Assembly: GCA_964386535.1 (NCBI GenBank)
Contig: CAYLRY010000032.1
Location: forward strand, 1-35,050
Length of the DNA stretch: 35,050 bases
Source: CAYLRY01 sp964386535
GTDB taxonomy: Bacteria > Chloroflexota > Dehalococcoidia > Dehalococcoidales > UBA3254
Direction: 5' to 3'
Part shown: positions 8,739 through 17,079 of the stretch, one piece after another
Numbering within the stretch: position 1 is the stretch's first letter
Layout of the letters: every line of letters begins with the position of its first letter
Translations under genes and position numbers: made by a program
The notes under the pieces: generated by a model
Database searches by the model: none
The model's input: the letters and a program-made list of their open reading frames with translations, nothing else
Told to the model about the DNA's origin: nothing

Positions 8739-8985
8739 AATGTAAATTATTCTCCTTTTATATTTTTATAAGCATGAAACCCAATTGATTTTTTCCCTCT
8801 ATAAGTTACATATTGATTACCCTGGCTGATAAATGAATTTACGCTATCAGACGTGCATATAGAACAGGTGAGCCTGACAGCTTTTTGATTCCAGGGTGAA
8901 TCACAGCCGTCATAAAACTCATCAATCCTTTTGACTGTGATGGATATTTCACCAGGAACACATGGTACGCATGGAGTTTTCCTGT

Positions 8986-9810
8986 TTATACAGGTACTCT
9001 CTTGACCATGTTTGGAACGAGTTGACTGAGCTCATCGAGAGTCCATTTACCAATCTTGCTGATCATCACAGTCTGACCCTGTATAGGCCGTGGATAAATG
9101 CCTATATTTCCCTCCCAGGCAGAGAACATGTGGCCGGTAATATCTTTGGCTTCATCCGTACATAAGTAAACGATAATGGGTGTTACCATCTCAGGCGGTC
9201 CGGCTTCCGGTCTTTTTCCGGGGAAACCCGGGGTCTGGGCACTTGGGAAAATGGCGTTTACCGTTATGCCGTGCTCCTTAAGTTCACCGGAAAGCTTGGC
9301 TGTGAAACCAACTATTCCAGCCTTGGCGGCTGCGTAGCTAATGCCAAAAGCCATTGGGGCAAAAACAAATCCGGCGCGAGATGAGAAGTTGATAATTCTA
9401 CCGCCGCTCTTCTGTTTAATCATTTGTATTACCGCCGGCTTGCTACAGGCGAAATGACCCTTCATGTGAACTGCAATAACTGAATCCCATGCTTCTTCGG
9501 TCATTTCAATTAATTTCCCTGGTCTGGAAAAACCGGCTGTATTAACCAGGATGTCGATGCGCCCGAAATTCTGGATGGCCGTGTTTGATATGTTCTCGCC
9601 GCCGGTCATCGTAGCGACGGAGTCATAGTTAGGCACTGCGGTGCCTCCGGCTTTTCTGATTTCATCAACGATTTTATCAGCCAGATTTTTATCGAAATCG
9701 TTAACTACTATTTTGGCGCCTTCAGATGCCATATCTAAAGCCAGAGCTCCGCCGATGCCTCCACCTGCTCCGGTTATTATGGCCACTTTACCAGCTAATT
9801 TTTGAGCCAT
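8986..9810 (-). CDS. short-chain dehydrogenase/reductase (SDR)
   Basis: 274 residues. The Rossmann signature TGAGGGIG (13-20) binds the nucleotide. NDFD at 37-40 places an aspartate after the second strand, which favours NAD(H). NTAG (90-93), Ser143/Ser144 and the Y159-x3-K163 pair form the classical SDR active site. The N-terminal half resembles the dehydrogenase domain of multifunctional beta-oxidation enzymes (17-beta-HSD type 4), so a 3-hydroxyacyl-CoA or hydroxy-ring oxidation is plausible. An extra 25-residue tail after the Rossmann core (WTLDELSQLVPNM) resembles the tail of that subgroup. AGAAGGAG precedes the ATG. It lies 157 bp downstream of the SBP1 stop on the same strand. Confidence 0.9.
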   Translation of the reverse strand: MAQKLAGKVAIITGAGGGIGGALALDMASEGAKIVVNDFDKNLADKIVDEIRKAGGTAVPNYDSVATMTGGENISNTAIQNFGRIDILVNTAGFSRPGKLIEMTEEAWDSVIAVHMKGHFACSKPAVIQMIKQKSGGRIINFSSRAGFVFAPMAFGISYAAAKAGIVGFTAKLSGELKEHGITVNAIFPSAQTPGFPGKRPEAGPPEMVTPIIVYLCTDEAKDITGHMFSAWEGNIGIYPRPIQGQTVMISKIGKWTLDELSQLVPNMVKRVPV

Positions 9811-9967
9811 TATTAATTTTCTCCTTCTAATTTTATCAGTTAATTTCTTTCTAAATACGATCCGGGTAAGAAATTTTAAGGGTCAAATTCTGGTTTTTAT
9901 ATTCAAGTATTTACCCGTGGCACCATTTATTTACCTCATTAACAGTAAATCAATAATATATTCACGG

Positions 9968-11629
9968 TTATTTGCTTAACCAGGCATTCTCCGGTCTCCA
10001 ATGTACCCACCAGGGATTAAACAGTCTGATGTCATGCACATTGGGAGCTGTGGCCCCATTTATAAAATTGATATAAATAGGAGTTACAAGGCAGTATTTG
10101 TCAAAGGCCAGTTTCTGCATTTCCCAAACCAGCTTTTGCTGAGCAGCCTGATTGGTCTCCCTGGACGCCGCCTGGTAAACATTATCCAGATCATCAGGAC
10201 GAATGATTGACTTGTATTCATTGGATGATTTGACCAGGTTGAGCGTGTAAGCGCGGATCGTTGGATAGCCGACCTCTACCATGCCGCTGAAGGTTAATAA
10301 GCCATTTTTCCATCCCTGCGATACATACTGGCTGGTTTTTGAAGAAGTACCCGCATTGAGAGTGATATCTATACCTACGGCCTTCAGGTATTGCTGAATC
10401 GCCAGCCATGCCGATTGTTGATCGGGATTACCGGTTGTATAAATTATTTCTGCTTTGAAGCCGTTGGGATATCCGGCTGCGTTCAGCAATTCCTTTGCCT
10501 TCTGGGGATTGTATGGATAACCTGCCACATCCGGGTTATAGCCCCAATCCCCGGCGTTGGCCAATTGATTGGTAGTTGCCCATATCCCACGACCAACAGA
10601 TTGGACAATAGCCTTCGTATCAATTGCATATGAAACTGCCTGCCTTACTCTTACGTCGCTAAACGGAGAATCGCTATTAGCACTGTCGCCGGCTAATGAC
10701 ACACATGACTGCTGGCAGGACACTATGTTATTTTTAGTATTGTTTTTAAGTTCAACCGTGTCTGAAAGGCTTAAACCTGTTAATACATTTGCTTCGCCCG
10801 CAAGAAAAGCGGCTCTGGCTGTCATTGTATCAGTAATAAGCATAAATTCGACGCTATCCAGATATGGTTTTCCTTTAATCCAGTAGTCTGCAAATCTTTC
10901 GTATTTTACGCTCACATCTCGTGTGAAGCTGACAAATTTGAAAGGTCCAGTACCTACCGGATGGTACATGCACCACTGGTCGCCGTACGTCTTAATGGCT
11001 GTAGGAGATATCATTGAACCCGGCACGGAACAGAGATGACTCATAAGCAGGCTATCATAGGCCTTTAGATTCAGGCGAACGGTGTAGTCATCGACTATGT
11101 CAATCGATTTTACATTCGCCAGCTCCGGTCGAGGTGATGGAGGGAGAAAAAGATCAAGGTCGTATTTTACCGCTGCAGCATTAAAGTCAGTGCCATCATG
11201 AAACTTGATCCCTTTGTTTAGCGTTATCGTCAGCGTTGTTCCGTCAGCGTTCCACTGATAGCCGCTGGCAAGCCATGGAGAAGGTACTCCTTTTTCATCG
11301 GGGCGAAAGAGAACCTCTACGCACGGGTAAGGGATAAGAGGATTATATCTGGGCGCAGGCAGGGCCGGGTAGCCGAGGTTTTCCGCCGGGCCTGAAGCAA
11401 TAATTTTTAAAGCACCTCCATATTGGCGTGCGGCGGCCGGTGTTGTAGTCGGCGGCGGGGCTTTAGTCTGAGTTATAGCAGGGGTTGAGGCGGGAATAGG
11501 CGCTGATGTTGAAACAGGGGGTGATGTTGTGGCCGGAGCAGTTGTACTGGTGCAGGCGGAAATTAATAAAGCAACAATACATAAAATCAGCCCGAGGTAT
11601 ACTATTTTCTTAGAGATGCTCATTATCAT
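9968..11629 (-). CDS. ABC-type substrate-binding lipoprotein, family 5 (SBP1)
   Basis: 553 residues. A lipoprotein signal peptide ends in LISAC (Cys26), followed by a Thr/Ala/Pro/Ser linker of about 40 residues and a solute-binding protein family 5 (peptide/nickel/DppA-OppA type) domain starting at YGGALKI. The internal segment GIKFHDGTDFNA and the VRQAVSYAID segment are hallmark family-5 blocks. It should be anchored outside the membrane and bind a small organic ligand. No permease or ATPase gene lies anywhere in the window. Two paralogues (17080-18723, 22125-23861) share the same layout. AAGGAG lies about nine bases before the chosen ATG. It heads the P1-controlled series with SDR, SnoaL, CapA and AOR. 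Confidence 0.9.
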   Translation of the reverse strand: MIMSISKKIVYLGLILCIVALLISACTSTTAPATTSPPVSTSAPIPASTPAITQTKAPPPTTTPAAARQYGGALKIIASGPAENLGYPALPAPRYNPLIPYPCVEVLFRPDEKGVPSPWLASGYQWNADGTTLTITLNKGIKFHDGTDFNAAAVKYDLDLFLPPSPRPELANVKSIDIVDDYTVRLNLKAYDSLLMSHLCSVPGSMISPTAIKTYGDQWCMYHPVGTGPFKFVSFTRDVSVKYERFADYWIKGKPYLDSVEFMLITDTMTARAAFLAGEANVLTGLSLSDTVELKNNTKNNIVSCQQSCVSLAGDSANSDSPFSDVRVRQAVSYAIDTKAIVQSVGRGIWATTNQLANAGDWGYNPDVAGYPYNPQKAKELLNAAGYPNGFKAEIIYTTGNPDQQSAWLAIQQYLKAVGIDITLNAGTSSKTSQYVSQGWKNGLLTFSGMVEVGYPTIRAYTLNLVKSSNEYKSIIRPDDLDNVYQAASRETNQAAQQKLVWEMQKLAFDKYCLVTPIYINFINGATAPNVHDIRLFNPWWVHWRPENAWLSK

Positions 11630-12263
11630 GCCATTATCTCCTTAAATGACTTCATGTCAAATTTCACTGGTCTTTTTTATGAGTTATTCCTCAGCCTTAT
11701 TTTGGGAAGTCCTTCACGCACAACAGGAGGTTACATTCAGAGAAGTGATAAAAGAGATCCATCATGTAGATTAAAAAAGCCGGATATATCCATCTACTTC
11801 ACACATGCCCTCCTTTCTAACTCCGCAGTGAGAGTTGCCTGTCTCGGACTCTCATTTCGCTGGAGTTTTGGCTTAATCTTTTCTTTATGATCAATTACCG
11901 GTAAGCTCATGTATGATGGTTTTATAAGTAATTATTTAAGTAATCTGCCAGCCCAGATGAAGCGAGTATTTCAAAAATTGGATAATGTCTGGAATCTAAA
12001 TTATCTGGATCCTATAATAAATAAAGCTCAGATTAACTTGAACTGCATTGATGAACAAATTTAATTGTGTTTGTCTTTAATACAGGTAAAAATATTAATC
12101 CTGATTCGGACAGGGCGAACCCCAATTTTTTAAACGTTGGAGAAAAATAAACCGGGTTTGATTTATGCACCAACTGTTAAATATCCTGCCATTTTCGTAT
12201 ATAACCTTCGATTTAAGTTGCAGGATGGTTCTGGATATCCTGTGGTCTCAAAAAATACCACTA

Positions 12264-12326
12264 ACTATCCAGTCAGTAAACAAATGTTGTAAAGGCTAAT
12301 TTAACATATATGTTGGCAATTGTCAA
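12264..12326 (-). promoter_or_regulatory. promoter P1 with downstream dyad operator (SBP1)
   Basis: Minus strand: -35 TTGACA (12321-12326), 17-bp spacer, extended -10 TGT-TAAATT (-10 at 12298-12303). The dyad ACTATCCAGTCAGT (12264-12277 as read on plus) is centred about 20 bp after the expected start site. The same arrangement occurs at P2, P3 and P4. An operator placed there should block transcription when bound. Confidence 0.75.
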
Positions 12327-12492
12327 GAGAACGAATTACAAGATCCGTGATTAAATAGCCTGAGTCAAGCGCGGATTTTATGTATCAATTTAGGAAAACT
12401 ATTTTGGCTCGCTGAGCCATGTTTATTTGAGATAAGGGCGTGAAGATCCATTATCTAAATACAGTAAGCCCTTGGTAATACCCCGAATTTTT

Positions 12493-12506
12493 ACTAACTA
12501 GACAGT
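12493..12506. promoter_or_regulatory. orphan copy of the shared dyad operator
   Basis: ACTAACTAGACAGT matches the P4 operator (ACTAACCAGACAGT) at 13 of 14 positions, and the following GATAT is also shared. No convincing -35/-10 pair lies before it on plus, and no plus-strand gene follows. It lies 229 bp from the P1 dyad, close to the 236 bp separating the P2 and P4 dyads, start to start. Confidence 0.55.
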
Positions 12507-12560
12507 AGATATAGAAATAATTCAGATAAAAATGGAAAAGCTGCCGGCTGATGGGCATAT

Positions 12561-14087
12561 TCAGACCAGGCTATTAACAGCAGCGTAACACCTGTTTTGA
12601 TCGCCAATTTTTAAAGACGGCTTACGTGTATAGTAGGTAATTAATTCATTAACCACCTCGGCAGCCTTATTCACATTGGGAAAAAAGGCTACCTTTTCCT
12701 GGACAGCTCGAGTTCTGATATGGGCGAATTCCCTCCAGAGCCAATAGTCCATTTCTTTCTCTCCCAGGGGCCTTTCACTTAATATCAGAAAGAAGGGCTT
12801 GGAGGTCTCCCTGGCTAATTTAAATAATCCTTCTACCATTGTTATGATCCAATCGGCAAAGGTCTCCCGGTTATATGGGTGGTCATCGGCTGATCCATTG
12901 GCGCAAATAAAGTCAAAATTAGGGTCCTCAGCCATTTCTTTAAGTAAATCAGGCACTGTATAAGGGTCCCCGGGAACCGTGATAGAGCGGTCAGCGGGAT
13001 TTTCCAGGCAATCCCAGAGTATAGCCCCACGCCTTTTAAATTCTTCTCGTATATTTTGCGGGAGAGGCACCACCTCAAAACCATTAGATTCCCACTGGTC
13101 AACGGAAATTGTATTTCTTCCGCCTCCGCTACCTCCAGTTCCTACACGGCGACCTCTGATTGGAGGAATAAAACTGAAGGCCACTGCCATATGTACCAGG
13201 TCGTCAATATCATTTACAGGAATACCCCCGGCCTGGCGGACAGCCGAATTCCATACCAGAGAGGGACCAGCCACAGAAGCGGTGTGAGATATGGTAGCCC
13301 TGGCTCCTGCCTGGCTTAATCCACCTTTACAAATAATTACCGGCTTTTTAGCTGCTGTCTTTTGCACCACGTTTAAAAAATCCCTCCCATTTCCTCTAAG
13401 ACCTTCTATGAATGCAATAATAATATCAGTCTTGGGATCATCACTCAGGTATTTCAATAGATCCATCTCATTGATGTCCAGGGCATTGCCGTAGCTAATA
13501 AGCTTGCTGAACTTTAAACCGCGAAGAGCGCCATGTCTTGCGATATCAGTGGCACTCCCTCCGCTTTGTATGAAAGCGCCGATATTTCCCGGCTCCCTGG
13601 AGAAGTCCGGACAAAAACTCAAACCGGATTCCGGGCAATAAATACCCATGCAATTGGGGCCCAGTAAACGGATGCCGTATTGTCTGGCCCTTCTCTGGAT
13701 TTCATTTTCAAGGGTTTTGGCCTCAGCCCTCCCGGTCTCGGCTCCGCGAGCTGAAAAAATATGAATTGATTTAACATTCTTTATGCTTGCACTTTCCAGG
13801 AAGGCCGGCATACTCTCCAGGCCAATGCAAAAAATAACATGGTCTACTTTATCCGGAATAGATTCCAGTGCAGGGTAAGCTTTAATTCCCAGAACTTCAG
13901 AGCTTTTCAAGTTTACAGGGTAAATTTTCCCCTTATAACCAAAATTGATCAGGTGCTGCATAAAATCATAACCCCGGGAATTGGGATTATTTGAAGCTCC
14001 TACCACAGCTATGGATTGAGGGTAAAACAGAAACTCTAACCCGTCCGGCCTGGAAAAGTTTTTGGCTTCAACTTCATTAAGACGCAT
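12561..14087 (-). CDS. NDP-forming acyl-CoA ligase, alpha-type (CoA-binding) subunit
   Basis: 508 residues. An N-terminal CoA-binding Rossmann domain (VVGASNNP, 28-35) is followed by the LLGPNCMG segment (141-148), QSGG (174-177) and ATISHTASVAG with His268, the phosphohistidine of ADP-forming acetyl-CoA synthetases and succinyl-CoA synthetase-like enzymes. The protein ends after the third ligase domain and has no ATP-grasp beta domain, so a separate beta subunit must come from elsewhere, or the enzyme is non-canonical. The reaction would interconvert an acid plus CoA plus ATP with acyl-CoA plus ADP plus phosphate. It is divergent from an Lrp/AsnC gene. A -35/-10 pair lies 76-104 bases upstream of its ATG. 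Confidence 0.85.
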   Translation of the reverse strand: MRLNEVEAKNFSRPDGLEFLFYPQSIAVVGASNNPNSRGYDFMQHLINFGYKGKIYPVNLKSSEVLGIKAYPALESIPDKVDHVIFCIGLESMPAFLESASIKNVKSIHIFSARGAETGRAEAKTLENEIQRRARQYGIRLLGPNCMGIYCPESGLSFCPDFSREPGNIGAFIQSGGSATDIARHGALRGLKFSKLISYGNALDINEMDLLKYLSDDPKTDIIIAFIEGLRGNGRDFLNVVQKTAAKKPVIICKGGLSQAGARATISHTASVAGPSLVWNSAVRQAGGIPVNDIDDLVHMAVAFSFIPPIRGRRVGTGGSGGGRNTISVDQWESNGFEVVPLPQNIREEFKRRGAILWDCLENPADRSITVPGDPYTVPDLLKEMAEDPNFDFICANGSADDHPYNRETFADWIITMVEGLFKLARETSKPFFLILSERPLGEKEMDYWLWREFAHIRTRAVQEKVAFFPNVNKAAEVVNELITYYTRKPSLKIGDQNRCYAAVNSLV

Positions 14088-14162
14088 TTCTCTTCTATCT
14101 CTACTAATATCCAGGGAGAATATTAAGAAAAACCAGCATTATTTGAGAATGTCCTTAAATAG

Positions 14163-14191
14163 AATCTAATTTCTGAAATCATAGAAGTCAA
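14163..14191 (-). promoter_or_regulatory. sigma-70-like promoter of the CoA ligase gene
   Basis: Minus strand: TTGACT (14186-14191), 17-bp spacer, TAGATT (14163-14168). The -10 is identical to that of P2. No copy of the ACTnnCnnGnnAGT dyad is seen between it and the ATG at 14087, so it is probably outside that regulon and may instead answer to the divergent Lrp-type regulator. Confidence 0.55.
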
Positions 14192-14252
14192 AAAAATAAA
14201 CCGCTTTTTTTTCCGAAATTCGTAACATATTAAGCGCATACTGAGGTAGAAC

Positions 14253-14281
14253 TTGACATTTTTCTTTAATATTTTGAGAAT
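14253..14281 (+). promoter_or_regulatory. possible promoter of the Lrp/AsnC gene
   Basis: TTGACA at 14253-14258 is followed after 17 bp by GAGAAT (14276-14281) in a very AT-rich stretch, about 110 bp before the ATG. The -35 is perfect but the -10 is weak. A-tracts and T-tracts nearby would suit Lrp autoregulation. Confidence 0.35.
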
Positions 14282-14391
14282 AATTTAAAATTGCTCTACT
14301 AAATCAGTATATGAGTAATAATTGCCGGCAGTTTTACTATTGCCATACTGACCAATAATTACCTATTATTTACCACTTGTTGGAGAAAAAT

Positions 14392-14886
14392 ATGAGAACA
14401 GGTAAAAAAAAACCGCTTTCTTTTGATGATCTGGATCGTAAAATCATTAAAGAATTGAGCGTTGATGCCAGGCAAAGCTACCTGGATCTGGGAAAAAAGC
14501 TGCATGCCTCAGAGGGAACAATCAGGTATCGATTAAGATCAATCTTGAGACGGGGAATTATCAGATTAAAAGCGGTGCTTGATCCAGTTATGCTGGGTTT
14601 TGATTTTAGCTGTGTAATAGGAATTGAAATTGATATAGCCAAATTACCAGAGGCAGCTTCAATACTTGAGAAAGACCCTCATGTTAATTTCCTATCTCGT
14701 TGTACCGGTTCTTTTGATATCATATCTATTTTGATATTTCGTAATACTCGGGACTTCGATCAGTTTATGGATAACACTATTTCCAGGTTGCCGGGCCTTA
14801 AAAGGACTCAAACATTTGTAAATATGAGGGTATTCAAAGCCTCCTGGATGACCGATACCAACATTGACCAGTTGCTTGAACCTTAA
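14392..14886 (+). CDS. Lrp/AsnC family transcriptional regulator
   Basis: 164 residues from the ATG at 14392, which has GGAG (14382-14385) six bases upstream; a TTG at 14377 lies before that site. The N-terminal winged helix-turn-helix begins at FDDLDRKIIKEL and includes LGKKLHASEGTIRYRLRSI, typical of AsnC-type DNA-binding domains. The C-terminal half is the alpha/beta RAM ligand-binding domain (CVIGIEIDI to VNMRVFKASW). Such proteins sense amino acids or aromatic/acyl compounds and form octamers. It is transcribed away from the CoA ligase gene and probably controls it and itself. The ligand is not evident. Confidence 0.9.
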   Translation: MRTGKKKPLSFDDLDRKIIKELSVDARQSYLDLGKKLHASEGTIRYRLRSILRRGIIRLKAVLDPVMLGFDFSCVIGIEIDIAKLPEAASILEKDPHVNFLSRCTGSFDIISILIFRNTRDFDQFMDNTISRLPGLKRTQTFVNMRVFKASWMTDTNIDQLLEP

Positions 14887-14920
14887 GGCGGCGATTATTG
14901 CCTCAGAAATTGCACGGAAT

Positions 14921-14947
14921 TACCGGAACGGTACCGGCATTCCGGTA
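14921..14947. repeat. 8-bp inverted repeat after the Lrp gene
   Basis: TACCGGAA (14921-14928) pairs with 14940-14947 across an 11-nt loop. There is no T-run, so it is at most a weak terminator. The remaining gap to 15181 shows no gene. A degenerate relative of the shared operator (AACTATCAGGTCAA, about 15142-15155) and a TTGACT at 15095-15100 lie in front of CapA 2, but neither is convincing. Confidence 0.4.
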
Positions 14948-15181
14948 TCAGGGGAAGTCAGGCGCCGGTTCAGATCGAACAAGGTATCGTATTTAAATCA
15001 AAGACTGTGTGTTCGTCAAAATAATCAATTTGCTCAGCCGCTTTCTTCAACCAAGTGATGGAATACATACCGGAGATTGAACAAAGCGGCCTTATTGACT
15101 TAAGCCCTGATCCGGTTATGTAATAATAAAACAAGCGTGATAACTATCAGGTCAATTTAAAATAAAACGGAGGAGCAAAAG

Positions 15182-16318
15182 ATGAATAACGCAACACTTA
15201 ATCTATTGGCCGTAGGGGATATTATACTGGAGGGGTCATTAGGTGAAAAGGCCTTTTCGTTCGTGGCTCCCGTGCTGAGATCAGGCGATGTGGTAGTTGG
15301 GCAGGGGGAGTGCCCGTTTACGGCAAGAGGCGAGCCCTTTTTAGAAGTCCAGGAAGATGCCAATTATTCTCCTGGTTGCCCGCCGGTTCATATGAGAGCT
15401 TTAGCCTATGCTGGATTCAATGTTATAACTCCGTGCAGTAACCACATGTACAATCTGGGAGCGCCCGGCATAGAAGACACTATTACCGGCCTCAAGAATC
15501 TGGGTATTGCGTATTGTGGAGCTGGAATGAATATTGATGAAGCCAGACGTCCTGCGGTAATTGAACGTAAGGGCACCAAAGTTGGTGTGCTGGCCTATAA
15601 TTGTGTGGGGCCAAAAAACTCATGGGCTTTACCGGATAGACCTGGATGTGCCTTTGTAAATGTTATTACGCACTATGAACCGGTTTCTACGGGGCCTGGA
15701 TCCACACCGAATATATATTCTTTTCCGGATCCAAACAGTCTTAAAGATATGATCAAAGATATCCAAAAGTTGAGACCTGATTGCGATGTCCTGGTGGTTT
15801 CTTTCCATAAAGGTCTTCTTGACGGAGCTCATCACAGACTGGCGATGTATGAACAGACCATATCATATGCCGCCATAGACGCCGGGGCTGATTTAGTGCT
15901 GGGACACCACTCCCATATGCTTAAAGGAATTGAAATATACAGGGGAAAGGCAATTTTCCATAACCTGGGTCATTTTGTCCCGGACGTAGCCACACCCTCA
16001 GATAAGTTAGCGAGGCTGGCAAAATACATTCGAAATGTATCAGGTATTCATGTCCAATCTTCAGGGGTTCCCTTCCCTGACTCGCTGGTGAATGATCCTA
16101 TAAGAAGGCGTACTATCATTGCCAGGTGTTCAATCAACCAAGGGCATATCTCAAGAGTAGGCTACATTCCCTGCCTGATTACTGACAGGCAACCGCGAAT
16201 ACTAAAGCATGATGAAAAAGGGCAGGAGGTATTTGACCATTTGGACAAAATAACCCGGGAAGCAGGCCTGGATACCCGGTATGAGTGGGAGGGTGATGAA
16301 GTAATCATATATGGATAA
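15182..16318 (+). CDS. CapA-family protein (calcineurin-like/poly-gamma-glutamate-type), copy 2
   Basis: 378 residues, a clear paralogue of 6865-7995. The shared blocks are LLAVGDIILEG near the N-terminus, CSNHMYNLGAPG (N-H-x-x-x-x-G), EARRPAVIERKGT, SFHKG, the GADLVLGHHSHMLKGIEIYRGK block and the same closing segment (ITREAGLDTRYE...GDEVIIYG). Copy 1 has GNHCLEAG where this copy has SNHMYNLG, so the acidic residue after the NH pair differs, which may change metal binding. No signal peptide. GGAGG lies upstream of the ATG. It stands alone on the plus strand, after the Lrp gene and facing the cupin 1 gene. Substrate unknown. Confidence 0.82.
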   Translation: MNNATLNLLAVGDIILEGSLGEKAFSFVAPVLRSGDVVVGQGECPFTARGEPFLEVQEDANYSPGCPPVHMRALAYAGFNVITPCSNHMYNLGAPGIEDTITGLKNLGIAYCGAGMNIDEARRPAVIERKGTKVGVLAYNCVGPKNSWALPDRPGCAFVNVITHYEPVSTGPGSTPNIYSFPDPNSLKDMIKDIQKLRPDCDVLVVSFHKGLLDGAHHRLAMYEQTISYAAIDAGADLVLGHHSHMLKGIEIYRGKAIFHNLGHFVPDVATPSDKLARLAKYIRNVSGIHVQSSGVPFPDSLVNDPIRRRTIIARCSINQGHISRVGYIPCLITDRQPRILKHDEKGQEVFDHLDKITREAGLDTRYEWEGDEVIIYG

Positions 16319-16364
16319 TAAAGCAGCCGCAGGAGCTCCAGAGAATTGGGTACATATAAACCAG

Positions 16365-16394
16365 AGGGCAGATCCGTTATGACGGACCGGCCCT
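16365..16394. terminator. imperfect hairpin between convergent CapA 2 and cupin 1
   Basis: AGGGC (16365-16369) pairs with 16390-16394 and TCCGT (16373-16377) with 16382-16386, separated by a 3x3 internal loop. A pyrimidine-rich TCTCTTTCT follows on plus. Placement between two gene ends supports a terminator role, but the U-tract is poor. Confidence 0.45.
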
Positions 16395-16407
16395 TCTCTT
16401 TCTAAAA

Positions 16408-16890
16408 CTATATTCCGTCTCTGGCGCGCACGTATAATTGCTTGCCATCGTTCAGAGTTTTCAGGTATTCACCGGTGAAGCAAACGTTCTGGAATATGAT
16501 CGGTTTGTCGACCCTGACATAGGTTAACGGGCAGTGTTTAAGCCCTTTTGGAATGTACATAATGGTAGGCTTGGTAATAACCTGCTTTTCGCCTTCTTCA
16601 CCCAGGAAAAACCAGACTTCGGCCTGGAAATCTTCGACATTGCTCAGGTCTCCGCCGTAAAAATGAACGACCTGATCATAATCATGGACATGGGGCACCT
16701 GTTCCATCTTGAAGGGTTCGGTCACATAGGTCAGCCGCATCCAGTAGTTCAAGCCCCAGTGTTCCATCCCATCAAAAGCTAATCTTTTAGGCGACTGTTT
16801 GAATTTTTCACCGGTTTCCCGGTTTTTGATCTGAAATCCCGGAATAATAAAATCATTGGTTAGGTATTTCGCATACTTTAATTCAGCCAT
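16408..16890 (-). CDS. cupin-fold protein, copy 1
   Basis: 160 residues from the ATG at 16890. A second ATG three bases upstream is too close to GGAGG, so the 5-base spacing favours 16890. The cupin metal motif is PHVHDYDQVVHF (H67, H69, Q73, H76) with the second-motif histidine in YIPKGLKHCPL (H119). The usual glutamate of HxHx3E is a glutamine here, while cupin 2 (20749-21177) keeps Glu. Single-domain cupins of this size include isomerases, dioxygenase-like and sensor proteins; no more precise function is supported. It lies 189 bp downstream of SBP2 on the same strand, so it is probably co-expressed from P2. Confidence 0.78.
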   Translation of the reverse strand: MAELKYAKYLTNDFIIPGFQIKNRETGEKFKQSPKRLAFDGMEHWGLNYWMRLTYVTEPFKMEQVPHVHDYDQVVHFYGGDLSNVEDFQAEVWFFLGEEGEKQVITKPTIMYIPKGLKHCPLTYVRVDKPIIFQNVCFTGEYLKTLNDGKQLYVRARDGI

Positions 16891-17079
16891 CATAACCTCC
16901 TTATTTTTTTATCTGGTTGCAGAATAATTAACATCAAACTGCTAACACCGGCTTACAAAAGCAAAATCTATTAAATAGAGGGCCCATTCCCGTCCTTTAA
17001 TCAGGCTCTCGCTCCTGATTAGAGAAAAGGAACCAAGCCCTCTGAAGCCATTGATAATTAACCTTTCAATTTTCTGGTA

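Larger units (their letters stand above)
11630..12560. other. long gap / leader of SBP1 with promoter P1, no supported gene
   Basis: About 930 bp. It contains promoter P1 and its dyad (12264-12326), a second, orphan dyad (12493-12506), and an imperfect hairpin around 11820-11866 (7-bp TGAGAGT arm plus outer CTCC/GGAG). If P1 is the SBP1 promoter, the leader is about 660 nt, against roughly 165 nt and 100 nt for the SBP2 and SBP3 promoters. A 51-codon frame at 11909-12064 (+) has no ribosome-binding site and no recognisable domain. I see no riboswitch or T-box motif. Confidence 0.5.

Noticed and set aside
11654..11890. 78-codon plus-strand frame in the SBP1 leader
   Set aside because: No ribosome-binding site, no domain, opposite to the direction expected for the leader.
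11909..12064. 51-codon plus-strand frame (MYDGFISNYL...)
   Set aside because: Composition is protein-like, but there is no ribosome-binding site, promoter or homology I recognise; kept only as a note in the gap description.
14864..15058. 65-codon plus-strand frame after the Lrp gene
   Set aside because: Overlaps the Lrp end, no ribosome-binding site, no domain.
15095..15156. Fifth copy of the promoter-operator module before CapA 2
   Set aside because: TTGACT is present, but the spacer to any -10 is 16 or 20 bp and the dyad-like AACTATCAGGTCAA matches too few consensus positions.
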